Positions 45,320-53,492 of a stretch of DNA of 64,000 nt are shown in pieces. Source of the DNA: Fabrea salina (taxonomy: Eukaryota > Ciliophora > Heterotrichea > Heterotrichida > Fabreidae); assembly GCA_022984795.1 (NCBI GenBank), contig JALIHJ010000073.1:5001-69000 (forward strand). The letters are read 5' to 3'. Position 1 is the stretch's first letter; each line of letters starts with the position of its first letter. The notes below the pieces were generated by a model. That model worked only from the letters and a program-made list of their open reading frames with translations, was not told where the DNA came from and made no database searches. Both the position numbers and the translations under genes were made by a program.

Positions 45320-45601
45320 TTAAACTATTTCCATGCTTTCCACAGGTACGGGTTCTTTCTTCCACTTGCGTATTTTCTTTTTCATAGTTTTTTTGTGAGC
45401 ATTGCGTGTGATGATTTTGCTGACTCCTCCCATTTTGATTTCGTAGTTGTCTTCAAGTTGGAGCCCGCCTTCGATTTCTGCAGTAGCTTGTTTAATGTCT
45501 CTTTTGGCCTTTGCTTGTAGGCTCTTTTGTTGCCTAGCTTGTTCTTCTTTTACTAAGAACTTGTGGTAGTTCTTTCTGGTCTTTTGATTGTTCTTTTTCA
45601 T
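45320..45601 (-). CDS. small, highly basic protein
   Basis: 93 aa, about one third Lys/Arg. It starts MKKNNQKTRKNYHKFLVKEE and has a conserved-looking core GGVSKIITRNAHKKTMKKKI. The composition suggests an RNA- or ribosome-associated nucleolar protein. No family is recognised. Starts are 16 bp apart with the divergent RWD-RING gene (ATG 45618). The stop converges on the SNARE gene with 3 bp between. Confidence 0.7.
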   Translation of the reverse strand: MKKNNQKTRKNYHKFLVKEEQARQQKSLQAKAKRDIKQATAEIEGGLQLEDNYEIKMGGVSKIITRNAHKKTMKKKIRKWKKEPVPVESMEIV

Positions 45602-45617
45602 TTATAACTAATTCTAG

Positions 45618-46127
45618 ATGGCAGAGGAACTAGAACTTTTAAAGGCTATTTATGGAGAAGACTTAACTGAAGAAGAACACTCTGTCAGTGTGTTAATTGA
45701 ACCTGCAGCTGAAGGATCCCTAAGTAAGTTCGTCCACGCAACTGTACAAGTGGAGTTTCCTGACTATAAATTAAAAGTGAAAAACTCACAAGGCTTAGAC
45801 GACTCACAGTTAGCTGAACTCACCGTGAAGTTGTCTCACAAACTTGAAGAACTCCTTCAAGAGTTGTCTGACTCTGTTTTGTTTTCTTTTTTTGAATACG
45901 CAAAAGAAGCCCTTACTTGGATCAACGACAACCTTTCTGACCAGTGCAATGTGTGCCTGCACGACCTTGGAAAAGACTCAGCTAAGTTCTGCAGAATTCC
46001 TAAGTGTTACCACCGCTTCCACAAAAGCTGTCTGGGCACTTGGTGGTTCACTTACAAAAACTCAGTTTCCTGCACAGTGTGTCGCCAAACCGTCCCTGAA
46101 ACCGAAGCTAAAAAACTTGTGAGGTAG
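45618..46127 (+). CDS. RWD-RING E3 ubiquitin ligase (RNF25-like layout)
   Basis: 169 aa. An RWD domain (about 3-95; ELELLKAIYGEDL at the start, LSHKLEELLQEL helix) is followed by a RING-like finger, CNVCLHDLG...CRIPKCYHRFHKSCLG...CTVCRQTVP. The cross-brace is CxxC, CxH-FHxxC, CxxC. RWD domains bind E2 or SUMO-E2 enzymes. RWD-RING proteins such as RNF25 and RNF14 ubiquitinate translation or transcription factors; the substrate here is unknown. The length is short because no C-terminal tail follows the RING. Confidence 0.83.
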   Translation: MAEELELLKAIYGEDLTEEEHSVSVLIEPAAEGSLSKFVHATVQVEFPDYKLKVKNSQGLDDSQLAELTVKLSHKLEELLQELSDSVLFSFFEYAKEALTWINDNLSDQCNVCLHDLGKDSAKFCRIPKCYHRFHKSCLGTWWFTYKNSVSCTVCRQTVPETEAKKLVR

Positions 46128-46150
46128 TATTTGGTGAATTAATAAAATAA

Positions 46151-47134
46151 ATGGTAGAACTCGAGTGCCAAGTTTGCCACAAGTTAAGCGAATTAACTAC
46201 TCTGTGCAGCTGCGGGCAGGAGTTGTGTTATGAGTGCGCCGAGATAGTTAAAGGAGACTACGTGAACTCGAGGTGTCCCTCATGCAACCAAGTGATTTTT
46301 AGGTAAGTTCCAGAAAGGTCACCGACGAAGGCTGACTACAAAAAGTCAAAGTTGTTCAAAAGGAGAGTAATTCAGAGGAACTTGGTTTACATAATAGGAC
46401 TTTCGCCTAGGCTGCTTGACCAAAGCTTACTAGAAAGTCAGGACTTCTTAGGAAAATATGGAAACATCAGAAAACTCGTAATTAATAAAGCCAACCCCTT
46501 CAACAGCCCTGAAGGGGTTTCCTACAGTTGCTACGTCAATTTCTCGAACGAAATTGAAGCTACTAAGTGCATCAAAGCCACTGAAGGGTTTAAGTTCGAC
46601 GGAAGAACCCTTAAAGCTACCTTCGGAACCACTAAGTACTGCAACAACTTTCTTAAAGGCAAAAAGTGCGAAAAGGCAGACTGCTTGTACTTGCACGAAA
46701 AAGCTAGTAAACTCGATAGTTTGAAGTACGAAGAAATCAAGCACAACTCGCATATACAACCCCACAACTCTATTTACTCAAGACTCAAAGTGGTTATTTC
46801 TTCTCAAGAAGAAAACAAATTCCCAGATGCCCGTTTGCCAAGGCCAAGGTACTTCAGTGAAGACGTTTACTTGCCCCGCGTGAAACCGAGACTGTACAGT
46901 ATGGACACCAGCATTAAGTCTCGGTTTTGGTTTGTAGAGGAGGGAGAACCCCTCTGCCAAGAACCACTGATTGAAGTCATCACTCAGGTTTCTCCTTTGC
47001 AAGAAGTAGTTGAAATGAACGTGTCCGAAGCTTTGCAGATTCTCAATGACAACTGGTACTCCGACGTCCTCAAAGTCCAAGCGAGTAATGAAGGTTTCCT
47101 CGCTGGGGGCTCTGTACTTATTTCTGCCATCTAA
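46151..47134 (+). CDS. CNOT4: NOT4/CNOT4 E3 ligase (RING-RRM-CCCH), one 15-nt intron
   Basis: 322 aa after removing 46303-46317. The N-terminal RING is the all-cysteine C4C4 type unique to NOT4 (CQVCHK, CSCGQELCYECAE, CPSCNQVIF). It is followed by the linker leading to VIQRNLVYIIGLSPRL, an RRM whose end LKATFGTTKYCNNFLKGKKC and the CCCH finger C-LYLHE are near-verbatim NOT4. In the CCR4-NOT complex NOT4 ubiquitinates stalled ribosomes and nascent chains and links mRNA decay to translation. The intron separates the RING from the RRM. The C-terminal disordered tail is shorter than in animals. Confidence 0.93.
46303..46317 (+). other. 15-nt intron, NOT4 gene
   Basis: GTAAGTTCCAGAAAG; unspliced reading meets TAA at once, while splicing joins the RING to the RRM linker (IFRSPTKADYKK). 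Adenine is at position 10. Confidence 0.92.
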
Positions 47135-47172
47135 GTTTTATGGCTTTATGCTATTATAATTTAACTTAACTT

Positions 47173-47694
47173 ATGGAAAGAAGCTACCCCAACATCCTCA
47201 TCACAGGCACCCCTGGAGTAGGCAAAACTACCTTGGCTAGGTTGCTTGTGGACCAGTTAAATGAAACTTCCCAGAACTTCCACCTCATATCTGTAGGTGC
47301 ACTTGTAAACGAACAAAAACTCTACACAAACTGGAACGAAGAGTACAATGTGCCAGAATTCGACGAGGACCTTATCTGTGACTCTATAGAGCTCGAACTC
47401 AGAAAAGGCGGAAGAGTGGTGGAGTTCCACACTTGTGACTTCTTTCCCAAAGAGTGGTTTGACTTAGTGGTGCTGCTCCACGCATCCACAGAAAACTTGT
47501 TTGACCGGATGACTGAAAGAGGCTACACTGAAAAAAAGACCAGAGAAAACATTGAGTGCGAAATAATGGACGTAGTCAAAGACGAAGTTTACGAAAGTTA
47601 CTCTGCAGACAAAATACTTGAACTCGACTCTAACACAGCTGAAGAAATGGAAGCTAACATCGCTAAAATCCTTAATAAAGTTTCAGAGCTTTAG
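47173..47694 (+). CDS. AK6: adenylate kinase 6 / Fap7 (hCINAP)
   Basis: 173 aa, the family length. P-loop GTPGVGKTTLARLL (about 12-25), then YNVPEFDEDLICDSIE and GGRVVEFHTCDFFPKEWFD, the family's substrate block (yeast and human read VDYHGCDFFPERWFD-like). The lid region is TERGYTEKKTRENIECEIM. AK6/Fap7 has adenylate kinase/ATPase activity and is required for 18S rRNA 3'-end maturation on pre-40S particles through Rps14. It is expected in the nucleus and cytoplasm. Convergent with the next gene, 5 bp apart. Confidence 0.95.
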   Translation: MERSYPNILITGTPGVGKTTLARLLVDQLNETSQNFHLISVGALVNEQKLYTNWNEEYNVPEFDEDLICDSIELELRKGGRVVEFHTCDFFPKEWFDLVVLLHASTENLFDRMTERGYTEKKTRENIECEIMDVVKDEVYESYSADKILELDSNTAEEMEANIAKILNKVSEL

Positions 47695-47699
47695 TAGTC

Positions 47700-48761
47700 T
47701 TATTGGGTCACACAACTTGAAGCACAGTTTTCAGCATAGATGTCTGAAATAGCTGACCTTAAACTTGAAACCTTTTGATTAACTTGGTTGATCATTGAAA
47801 ACAAGTTGTCAATGGAGTCCACTGAAAAGTGAACAGACTTTTCTTCTTCATTAAACAAAGCTTCAAGCGAAAACTCAGCCCCCTGCCTAGCTAAGTCAAC
47901 GACTCTTTTAATCTGAGTAAGTCCTTGCAAAGCTTTGTTTAGGTTTTTGCCTATAAAGGCAAACTGGTTTTGGTTCTCTGACTTGTGAGAATGCTTTAGT
48001 TGGTCTATGTACTTTTTGAGCTTTTTATTTTCGCTAATTATACTTTTTTGGTAAGCTTCGATTTCGTGAAACTGGCCTTCAATAGTCGAGAGTTCGTTGC
48101 TTGAAAGCGAAGACTTTTTTTTGATCCCGTTGGTTTGGCACTTGAGTTTGATGATTTGAGAAATCAACTCGTGATTTCTGTTGAGTAACTTTTCGTTGTT
48201 TTCTTCTAAAGTTTGGATTTGTTGTCTTAACTCTTTGAGTTTAGTGTCTCCTTCGTTTATGAGTTCCTGGAGCATTTTGCACTTAGTGTCTATTTCTTGT
48301 TTGTTTTCTTTTTCGAGGAACTCAATTCTTTGGTTGAGTTTTGCTATTTGTTGTTTGTCTTGTGAGTTAGTGTTTTCTTGCAGTTTGGCTATCTGTTGGT
48401 CTTTGGTTTCGATTTCTTTTCTTAGGTTGTTGATCGTACTGTCTTTTGCAGCTATGTATTTCCACATGTTGTTGGCTTCAATTTCTTTTTTGAGTTCTGA
48501 GTTCTTTGCATTGAGGATTTCGAGGTCTTTGAGGTTCAGTTTCTGCCTTAGGTTGCTTTCGGTGACTGTTTCCCCTACAGTGTCTGACCTTTTGTGTGCA
48601 GCCTTAGGAGTAATTTCTGTGGAAAAGAAAGAAGCGTTAATGCTTTTGCGAGTCAAAGGAGAGTTTTTTAGGGATTCAGAGTACCTTTTATCTACTGGAG
48701 TGGGAATGATACTTGCAGATGCTAGTCTTTCGTGATGGCCTATTAAATTTGTTTTTCTCAT
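47700..48761 (-). CDS. coiled-coil protein of unknown function
   Basis: 353 aa. The N-terminal 60 residues are basic and Ser/Thr-rich with a possible phosphorylation cluster (NSPLTRKSINASFF). A long coiled coil covers about 70-255 (LNLKDLEILNAKNSELKKEI; QRIEFLEKENKQEID). The C terminus is helical (IGKNLNKALQGLTQIKRVVD). No family is assigned. It is divergent from the MORN gene, with starts 24 bp apart. Confidence 0.78.
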   Translation of the reverse strand: MRKTNLIGHHERLASASIIPTPVDKRYSESLKNSPLTRKSINASFFSTEITPKAAHKRSDTVGETVTESNLRQKLNLKDLEILNAKNSELKKEIEANNMWKYIAAKDSTINNLRKEIETKDQQIAKLQENTNSQDKQQIAKLNQRIEFLEKENKQEIDTKCKMLQELINEGDTKLKELRQQIQTLEENNEKLLNRNHELISQIIKLKCQTNGIKKKSSLSSNELSTIEGQFHEIEAYQKSIISENKKLKKYIDQLKHSHKSENQNQFAFIGKNLNKALQGLTQIKRVVDLARQGAEFSLEALFNEEEKSVHFSVDSIDNLFSMINQVNQKVSSLRSAISDIYAENCASSCVTQ

Positions 48762-48785
48762 AATTATGGTAACGTTGAGTTACAA

Positions 48786-49763
48786 ATGGAGTTTGGTAAG
48801 TATGAAGGTCAAAGAAATAACAAAAACCAACCCCATGGAACAGGCAACATGATCTGGACTACTAATGGAGACACTTATGAAGGCCAGTGGCACAATGGAG
48901 AACCCCATGGAGTAGGAACTTTCACCAACGCTGTCCAGAACTACACTTATGTCGGAGAGTGGAACTTCGGCAAAAGACACGGAATAGGCACTTTGAAGTT
49001 GTCAAACGGGGATGTATTCAGTGGAACCTTTTACAACAATAGTTTAGAAGGAGTCGGAGTGGTTTTTTACCATAATGGAGACTACTACGAAGGGGACTTT
49101 AGACAAGGTATCAAAGAAGGACAGGGAACAATGCGTTACAAGTCAGGAGAAGTTTACGAGGGCACTTGGTGGAACGACTTAAAGGAAGGAAAAGGCAAAC
49201 TCACTCAACCAGACGGGAACCAGTTTCTAGAAGGACACTGGAAAGCAGGGACCTTCACTGGGAGGGGCAAAGCAAGGGCTTTTGCAGAAAGCTCAAGTGT
49301 GTACATGAACATGGAAGGCCGGTTCCGAGAAGGCAAACTTTACGGAGAAGGAGTGTACCACGACAGTATGGGCAACCACTACGAAGGAGAGTTCAAAGAA
49401 GGAGGCTTCCACGGGAAAGGCAAACTTTCAATGGTGAACGGGCACAGGTACACAGGCAGGTTTGAATTCAACGACTTCCGCAAAGGGAAGTGGGAAAGTC
49501 CCCAACAAGTAACTGTAGGAAGGTTCTACAAGTACAAACCTGACGGGTCCCAAATCGAAGTTAGCTATGCCAACGGAGACACTTTTAATGGACGCATGAA
49601 AGAAGGGTCTATGAGTGGGTTTGGGCAGTTCAAGCATAATGAAAGAGACTTGGTTTACATTGGAAATTTTGACCACAACAAAAGACATGGCAAAGGAACT
49701 TTTGTTTTTCCCGATGGAGCTGAGTACTCCAAAAATTACCATTTCAACCAAGAATTAGACTAA
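48786..49763 (+). CDS. MORN-repeat protein
   Basis: 325 aa, almost wholly MORN repeats. About 10-12 units of roughly 23 residues have the YEGQWHNGEPHGVGTF pattern (YxGxxxxGxxHGxGxxxxxxG). MORN arrays bind membranes or make elongated scaffolds in basal bodies, cortex and ciliary structures of protists, and some form radial-spoke heads. There are no extra domains, hence a scaffold role is likely. One repeat is interrupted by an insertion around ARAFAESSSVYMNMEGRFR. Confidence 0.92.
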   Translation: MEFGKYEGQRNNKNQPHGTGNMIWTTNGDTYEGQWHNGEPHGVGTFTNAVQNYTYVGEWNFGKRHGIGTLKLSNGDVFSGTFYNNSLEGVGVVFYHNGDYYEGDFRQGIKEGQGTMRYKSGEVYEGTWWNDLKEGKGKLTQPDGNQFLEGHWKAGTFTGRGKARAFAESSSVYMNMEGRFREGKLYGEGVYHDSMGNHYEGEFKEGGFHGKGKLSMVNGHRYTGRFEFNDFRKGKWESPQQVTVGRFYKYKPDGSQIEVSYANGDTFNGRMKEGSMSGFGQFKHNERDLVYIGNFDHNKRHGKGTFVFPDGAEYSKNYHFNQELD

Positions 49764-49787
49764 TTAGTGTTAAAATTGACTCATAAA

Positions 49788-50495
49788 ATGCAAAAAATCA
49801 ATAGAAGTACTTCAATAAGCGAGTCAAGCTTCTGGAGATACTTAAGCAGAGTGATGTTGGCACTCCTGTTCGGAAATGTGGCTTGTGGCTGTGCTCTTTC
49901 GTTTTCATGCAGAGCCTTTTTGCCCACATTATCGTTTCTAGGGAGCTTCAGAGACCACGACAGAATGTTCATGCTAGCGCTAACTTTATATGCAGTATTT
50001 CTTCCGGTGCTCTGCTTTTCAGTGTACTTGAAAACCAGGAACGCAATGAGTTGGGTTTCTAAAGCTAGTTTTTTGTTTTTAGGTTTGGCCTCAAGTCCCC
50101 TTTTGGTCCTAGTAGGGTTCATTGACCAGGTGAACGGGCTTTATTTCTTTTTAATCGAGTACAGACACTACGAGATTTCTCTGATTTTGTTTGTGAGCTT
50201 AACACTCTGGGTTTACTTAGCCTTAGACGTCCTTGAAAAGGTTACTAAAGACGAAACTGAAAGATCGAAACTCAACATTTGTTGGAAGATTTATCGGTTT
50301 GAGCTCTTTATGGGATTTTTAACTATGTTTGAGTGGCACTTTGCCTACACCATTTATTCAAACGTCCTGATGAATGAAGTAGTTGAGGCCTTGGTCGAGT
50401 GGGTGTTCATTGGAACGGCAGTGGTTTACCCGTACTACTTGGCCAAAGTGAATGAGTTTTCAGTAACTCTACGTTGGCCTTCAACTAAGATTTAA
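49788..50495 (+). CDS. six-pass membrane protein, FRAG1/PGAP2/DRAM-like
   Basis: 235 aa from ATG 49788; the frame's upstream part begins with GTG. Six hydrophobic segments: VMLALLFGNVACGCALSF, MFMLALTLYAVFLPVLCF, FLFLGLASSPLLVLVGFI, LILFVSLTLWVYLALDVL, FELFMGFLTMFEWHFAYT and WVFIGTAVVYPYYLA. The count, size and a charged DHDR motif before the second segment fit the FRAG1/DRAM/Sfk1 superfamily (GPI remodelling, autophagy modulators, PI4P regulators). The assignment is tentative. No signal peptide apart from the first segment. Confidence 0.6.
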   Translation: MQKINRSTSISESSFWRYLSRVMLALLFGNVACGCALSFSCRAFLPTLSFLGSFRDHDRMFMLALTLYAVFLPVLCFSVYLKTRNAMSWVSKASFLFLGLASSPLLVLVGFIDQVNGLYFFLIEYRHYEISLILFVSLTLWVYLALDVLEKVTKDETERSKLNICWKIYRFELFMGFLTMFEWHFAYTIYSNVLMNEVVEALVEWVFIGTAVVYPYYLAKVNEFSVTLRWPSTKI

Positions 50496-50525
50496 TTTTA
50501 AGAAAGCTTTGGTTTATAATATAAT

Positions 50526-51608
50526 ATGGGCAACTCAACTACTGTTCCCGTCGAGGAGGACCAACTCATTACTAAAAAACTGTTTAATTTGGTTGAAATA
50601 ATAGGGAGGGGAGGGTTTGGTAGAGTGTGGAAAGTCGAACACAAAAAATCCAAAAAAATATATGCTATGAAAGAGATGTCCAAAATAAGAATAGTCAGTA
50701 AAAGAAGTGTGAACTCAGTTATGAACGAAAGAAAACTACTGGCTGTGGTGAGGCACCCCTTCATAGTTAACATGGAGTACGCTTTCCAGGATAGAGAAAA
50801 CCTTTACCTTGCAATGGACCTGATGACAGGAGGGGACCTGCGGTACCATTTAGTAAGGGCGCGTCAATTCACTGAAGAACAAACCCGATTTTTTGTAGCG
50901 TGTATTGTAACTGGACTCGAGTACCTTCACGTAAACAAAATAATTCACAGAGATGTTAAGCCTGAAAACTTGGTGCTTGACAACAAAGGCTACTTAAGAA
51001 TAACTGACTTCGGAATATCGAATGTAATAGCTAACGAAACTACTCTTGACTCTTCAGGCACTCCAGGGTACATGGCCCCTGAAGTGCTGTTTAGGCAAAC
51101 CCACGGAATAGCTTCTGACTACTTTGGAGTAGGAGTTATTGCCTTTGAATTCATGACTGGAAGAAGACCTTACTTAGGGCGCAACCGGAAAGACATTAAA
51201 GACGCAATTGTTGCTAAACAGGTGCAACTTAAACGTTCAGACATGCCTAAAGGTTGGAGCTTCGAAGCTGCAGACTTTATTAACAAATTAATACAAAGGA
51301 AGCCTGAAAACCGACTAGGCTTCGGAGGGCCTCAAGAAGTAAAGAACCATGCCTGGCTGAGCGATTTTCCCTGGAAAAAGCTTTTTGAAAAAACCTTAGA
51401 TGCACCTTTGAAGCCTGAAGACGACGACAACTACAGTGTTCCAACCGGGTTTGGGTTTAAAGACGAGTCAGAGTCGTCCTTCAACTTAAATAGCTTGCAG
51501 GATTTATTTGAAGGGTACTACTTTGATGGAAGAAGAAAACCCAACAAAGAAGACATAACTACCCTAGAAAGGCCAAAATGCAGGGTGCACAACACCTTAG
51601 TGGATTAA
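50526..51608 (+). CDS. AGC-family kinase, STK32/YANK-like, N-myristoylated
   Basis: 360 aa. Starts MGNSTTVP, fitting N-myristoylation at Gly2, a feature of STK32A. Kinase domain about 20-290: GRGGFGRVWKVEH glycine loop, YAMKEMSK lysine, MDLMTGGDLRYHL (the YANK block), HRDVKPENLVL catalytic loop, ITDFGISN metal motif, GTPGYMAPEV, and DYFGVGVIAFEFMTGRRPY. All catalytic residues are present. The C-terminal extension has the AGC-like turn DAPLKPEDDDNYSVPTGFGF. It is probably membrane-bound; its substrates are unknown, as for human STK32. Confidence 0.88.
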   Translation: MGNSTTVPVEEDQLITKKLFNLVEIIGRGGFGRVWKVEHKKSKKIYAMKEMSKIRIVSKRSVNSVMNERKLLAVVRHPFIVNMEYAFQDRENLYLAMDLMTGGDLRYHLVRARQFTEEQTRFFVACIVTGLEYLHVNKIIHRDVKPENLVLDNKGYLRITDFGISNVIANETTLDSSGTPGYMAPEVLFRQTHGIASDYFGVGVIAFEFMTGRRPYLGRNRKDIKDAIVAKQVQLKRSDMPKGWSFEAADFINKLIQRKPENRLGFGGPQEVKNHAWLSDFPWKKLFEKTLDAPLKPEDDDNYSVPTGFGFKDESESSFNLNSLQDLFEGYYFDGRRKPNKEDITTLERPKCRVHNTLVD

Positions 51609-51618
51609 TATAATACAT

Positions 51619-52029
51619 ATGGAACCTTTTTTTTTCAAGTCTCCTTTAACAAGGTACTACAAAAAGTACTTCTTCAAGTACAAAGAAGAACCTCCTTTGG
51701 TTGTCAGAATGCACACAAATAAGTTGTTTTTGACCTTTTTGGGAGAAGACCACCCAGCTAGGCATGCCACTAAGTTCACTTATAGAATAGAAAGTCAAGA
51801 ACAGTCTGGGAAGAGAAAGAAAGGAGCTGTTAAAGTAAGTGCTAACACTGTGATTGCTGACGCAGAAATAGAAGGACTTGGAACTCTGCCCATCAGAGCA
51901 GGAGTTTCTGGCAAGCTTATTGAAACCAATTCTCTTTGTGACTTTTCAAGTGAAGAAGCTTATATTGCAGTAATTATGCCTGCGCTCAACAAAGTGCAAA
52001 GTGTTGTTGAAACCCTAACTAAGGACTAA
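51619..52029 (+). CDS. ABITRAM: Abitram (FAM206/Simiate) homologue
   Basis: 136 aa. RYYKKYFFKYKEEPPLVVRM matches the family's RYYTRYY start and the HSNRICVITLAPSHP-like block (MHTNKLFLTFLGEDHPA). KRKKGAVKVSANTVIADAEI, VSGKLIETN and EEAYIAVIMPALNKVQSV match the later GKSKRGAQ, VRGRLMEVN and EGYIAVVLPKFEESKSI blocks. The fold resembles the lipoyl/glycine-cleavage-H hammerhead. In vertebrates the protein binds actin and localises to nuclear speckles; it is widespread in eukaryotes, and its function in ciliates is unknown. It is 10 bp downstream of the kinase gene. Confidence 0.8.
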   Translation: MEPFFFKSPLTRYYKKYFFKYKEEPPLVVRMHTNKLFLTFLGEDHPARHATKFTYRIESQEQSGKRKKGAVKVSANTVIADAEIEGLGTLPIRAGVSGKLIETNSLCDFSSEEAYIAVIMPALNKVQSVVETLTKD

Positions 52030-52070
52030 TTTAACTGTGAAAGGTTTGTTTACTGAAACTAGAAGTATAA

Positions 52071-52391
52071 ATGGGATTTGAAAAGCTCAACACTCTTTGT
52101 AAATACTTGCAAGTAGAGGAACCAAAAGTTAACACAAGTTCAAACTACTCAAAAAGAATTCAGGAACTCATAGACTCACTAGGGCCTTTGCTACTAGAGA
52201 AAACTCTGAAAAAGTTCCCGGAAAAAGACTTCTTTTTGAACCCTTGTGGAATGAACTCCTATATAATAATACCCACTGTTAAGTTTCAGAAAGAAGGAGT
52301 AATAGTTAAGCAAATAGAAGTTCCTAACTTAAACAAAAGGAAAAAAGACTCCCAAAGCAGTGAAGACTGCTCTACTTCAGAGGATTACTAA
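52071..52391 (+). CDS. small uncharacterised protein
   Basis: 106 aa, starting MGFEKLNTLCKYLQVEEP after AGTATAA. It has a helical N-terminal half, a mixed middle (MNSYIIIPTVKFQKEGVIVK) and an acidic Ser-rich tail (QSSEDCSTSEDY) with casein-kinase-2-like sites. Gly2 followed by Phe-Glu is not a strong myristoylation site. No family is recognised. Confidence 0.65.
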   Translation: MGFEKLNTLCKYLQVEEPKVNTSSNYSKRIQELIDSLGPLLLEKTLKKFPEKDFFLNPCGMNSYIIIPTVKFQKEGVIVKQIEVPNLNKRKKDSQSSEDCSTSEDY

Positions 52392-52406
52392 GTACTTAAA
52401 TGGAAC

Positions 52407-53444
52407 TTATGATGAATCAACTGAACACACATACCCTGCGTGACCTCCTAGCACTTGAGTTTGCTTGCCTGTTGTCAGATCCCAAATTCTAACAGACCAG
52501 TCTTCACCACCAGACACCAGCCACCTGTTGTCACTTGACAAGCTGACTGAAAGCACAGACCCACAGTGTCCTTTTAAAACTTTAGTTTGTTGCTCTGAAG
52601 TTAGATTCCAGATTACAATGTTGCCGTCTCTAGTTCCTGAAACCAAAAACTCATCTCCGTTTGAAATAACTACTGATCTGACAACACCACAAGGTGCATC
52701 AAAAACCCTTGTTTTTCTGCTGAGATTAAAACCCCACACTATAAGTTTGTTGTCCCAACTTCCTGAAACTATAAACTCTTCCTTGTTAGAAACAGCCAGT
52801 GAGTTAATACGGCTTTTATGGCCCCTTAGAATCCTAGTTTGTTTTCCAGTGCTTAGGTTCCACACACTAACTACTAAATCATCGCCAGCAGAAACAACGA
52901 ACTTTCGGTTATTACAAATGGCCACTGACCTTACAAAGTCACTATGGCCTTCTAACACCCTGGTTTGTGTTCCAGTAGACAAATCCCACACCCTAATAGT
53001 AAAGTCCTTGCTTCCGGACACTAAGAACTCATCCTCTTTCGAAATGGCTAAACATAGCACTCCTTTGGTATGGCCTTTTAAAACCTGAGTTACTTGGTTA
53101 GTAGCTAGACTCCACAACAATATGGTATCGTCACTGCTGCCAGATACCAAAAACTCTTTATTGTGGGAAATAAGAACTGAGTTCAACTTGCCAGTATGCT
53201 TCCTAAGAACCTGAGTCTGTTTGAAAAAAGGCACTCTGGACTGCACTTCATGGTGGAAAGAAGACTCGTAAAACTTTTTGCTGACTCTTGAGACTCTAAT
53301 AACTTCTCTAGGGGTTAAGAACTTAAGTACTTCTAAAACAGGTCTTAGGTTGCCAATGTCCCTAAAGTTGTATAGCTTCTTAAGAGGCCTCCAGATTCTA
53401 ATTTTCTTGTCAGTACCTGCACTCACTATCACTTCGGACTCCAT
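52407..53444 (-). CDS. WD40-repeat protein with F-box-like N-terminal segment
   Basis: 345 aa. A first, isolated WD-like strand set (VSAGTDKKIRIWRPL) is followed by an F-box-like helix bundle (PVLEVLKFLTPREVIRVSRV, about 35-55). Next come seven WD40 repeats of very regular form (FLVSGSKDFTIRVWDLSTGT, QTRVLEGHSDFVRSVAI). The eighth begins (LGGHAGYVCSVDSS) and stops abruptly, so the last blade is probably closed by the N-terminal strand. F-box-WD40 proteins are substrate receptors of SCF ligases, but the F-box call is tentative. The wording of the repeats is close to the WD40 pseudogene at 22326-23308. Confidence 0.82.
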   Translation of the reverse strand: MESEVIVSAGTDKKIRIWRPLKKLYNFRDIGNLRPVLEVLKFLTPREVIRVSRVSKKFYESSFHHEVQSRVPFFKQTQVLRKHTGKLNSVLISHNKEFLVSGSSDDTILLWSLATNQVTQVLKGHTKGVLCLAISKEDEFLVSGSKDFTIRVWDLSTGTQTRVLEGHSDFVRSVAICNNRKFVVSAGDDLVVSVWNLSTGKQTRILRGHKSRINSLAVSNKEEFIVSGSWDNKLIVWGFNLSRKTRVFDAPCGVVRSVVISNGDEFLVSGTRDGNIVIWNLTSEQQTKVLKGHCGSVLSVSLSSDNRWLVSGGEDWSVRIWDLTTGKQTQVLGGHAGYVCSVDSS

Positions 53445-53492
53445 TTATTCTAACTAGTAAGTAGTATCTTGTTTACTTGAAGCCACTTAATA

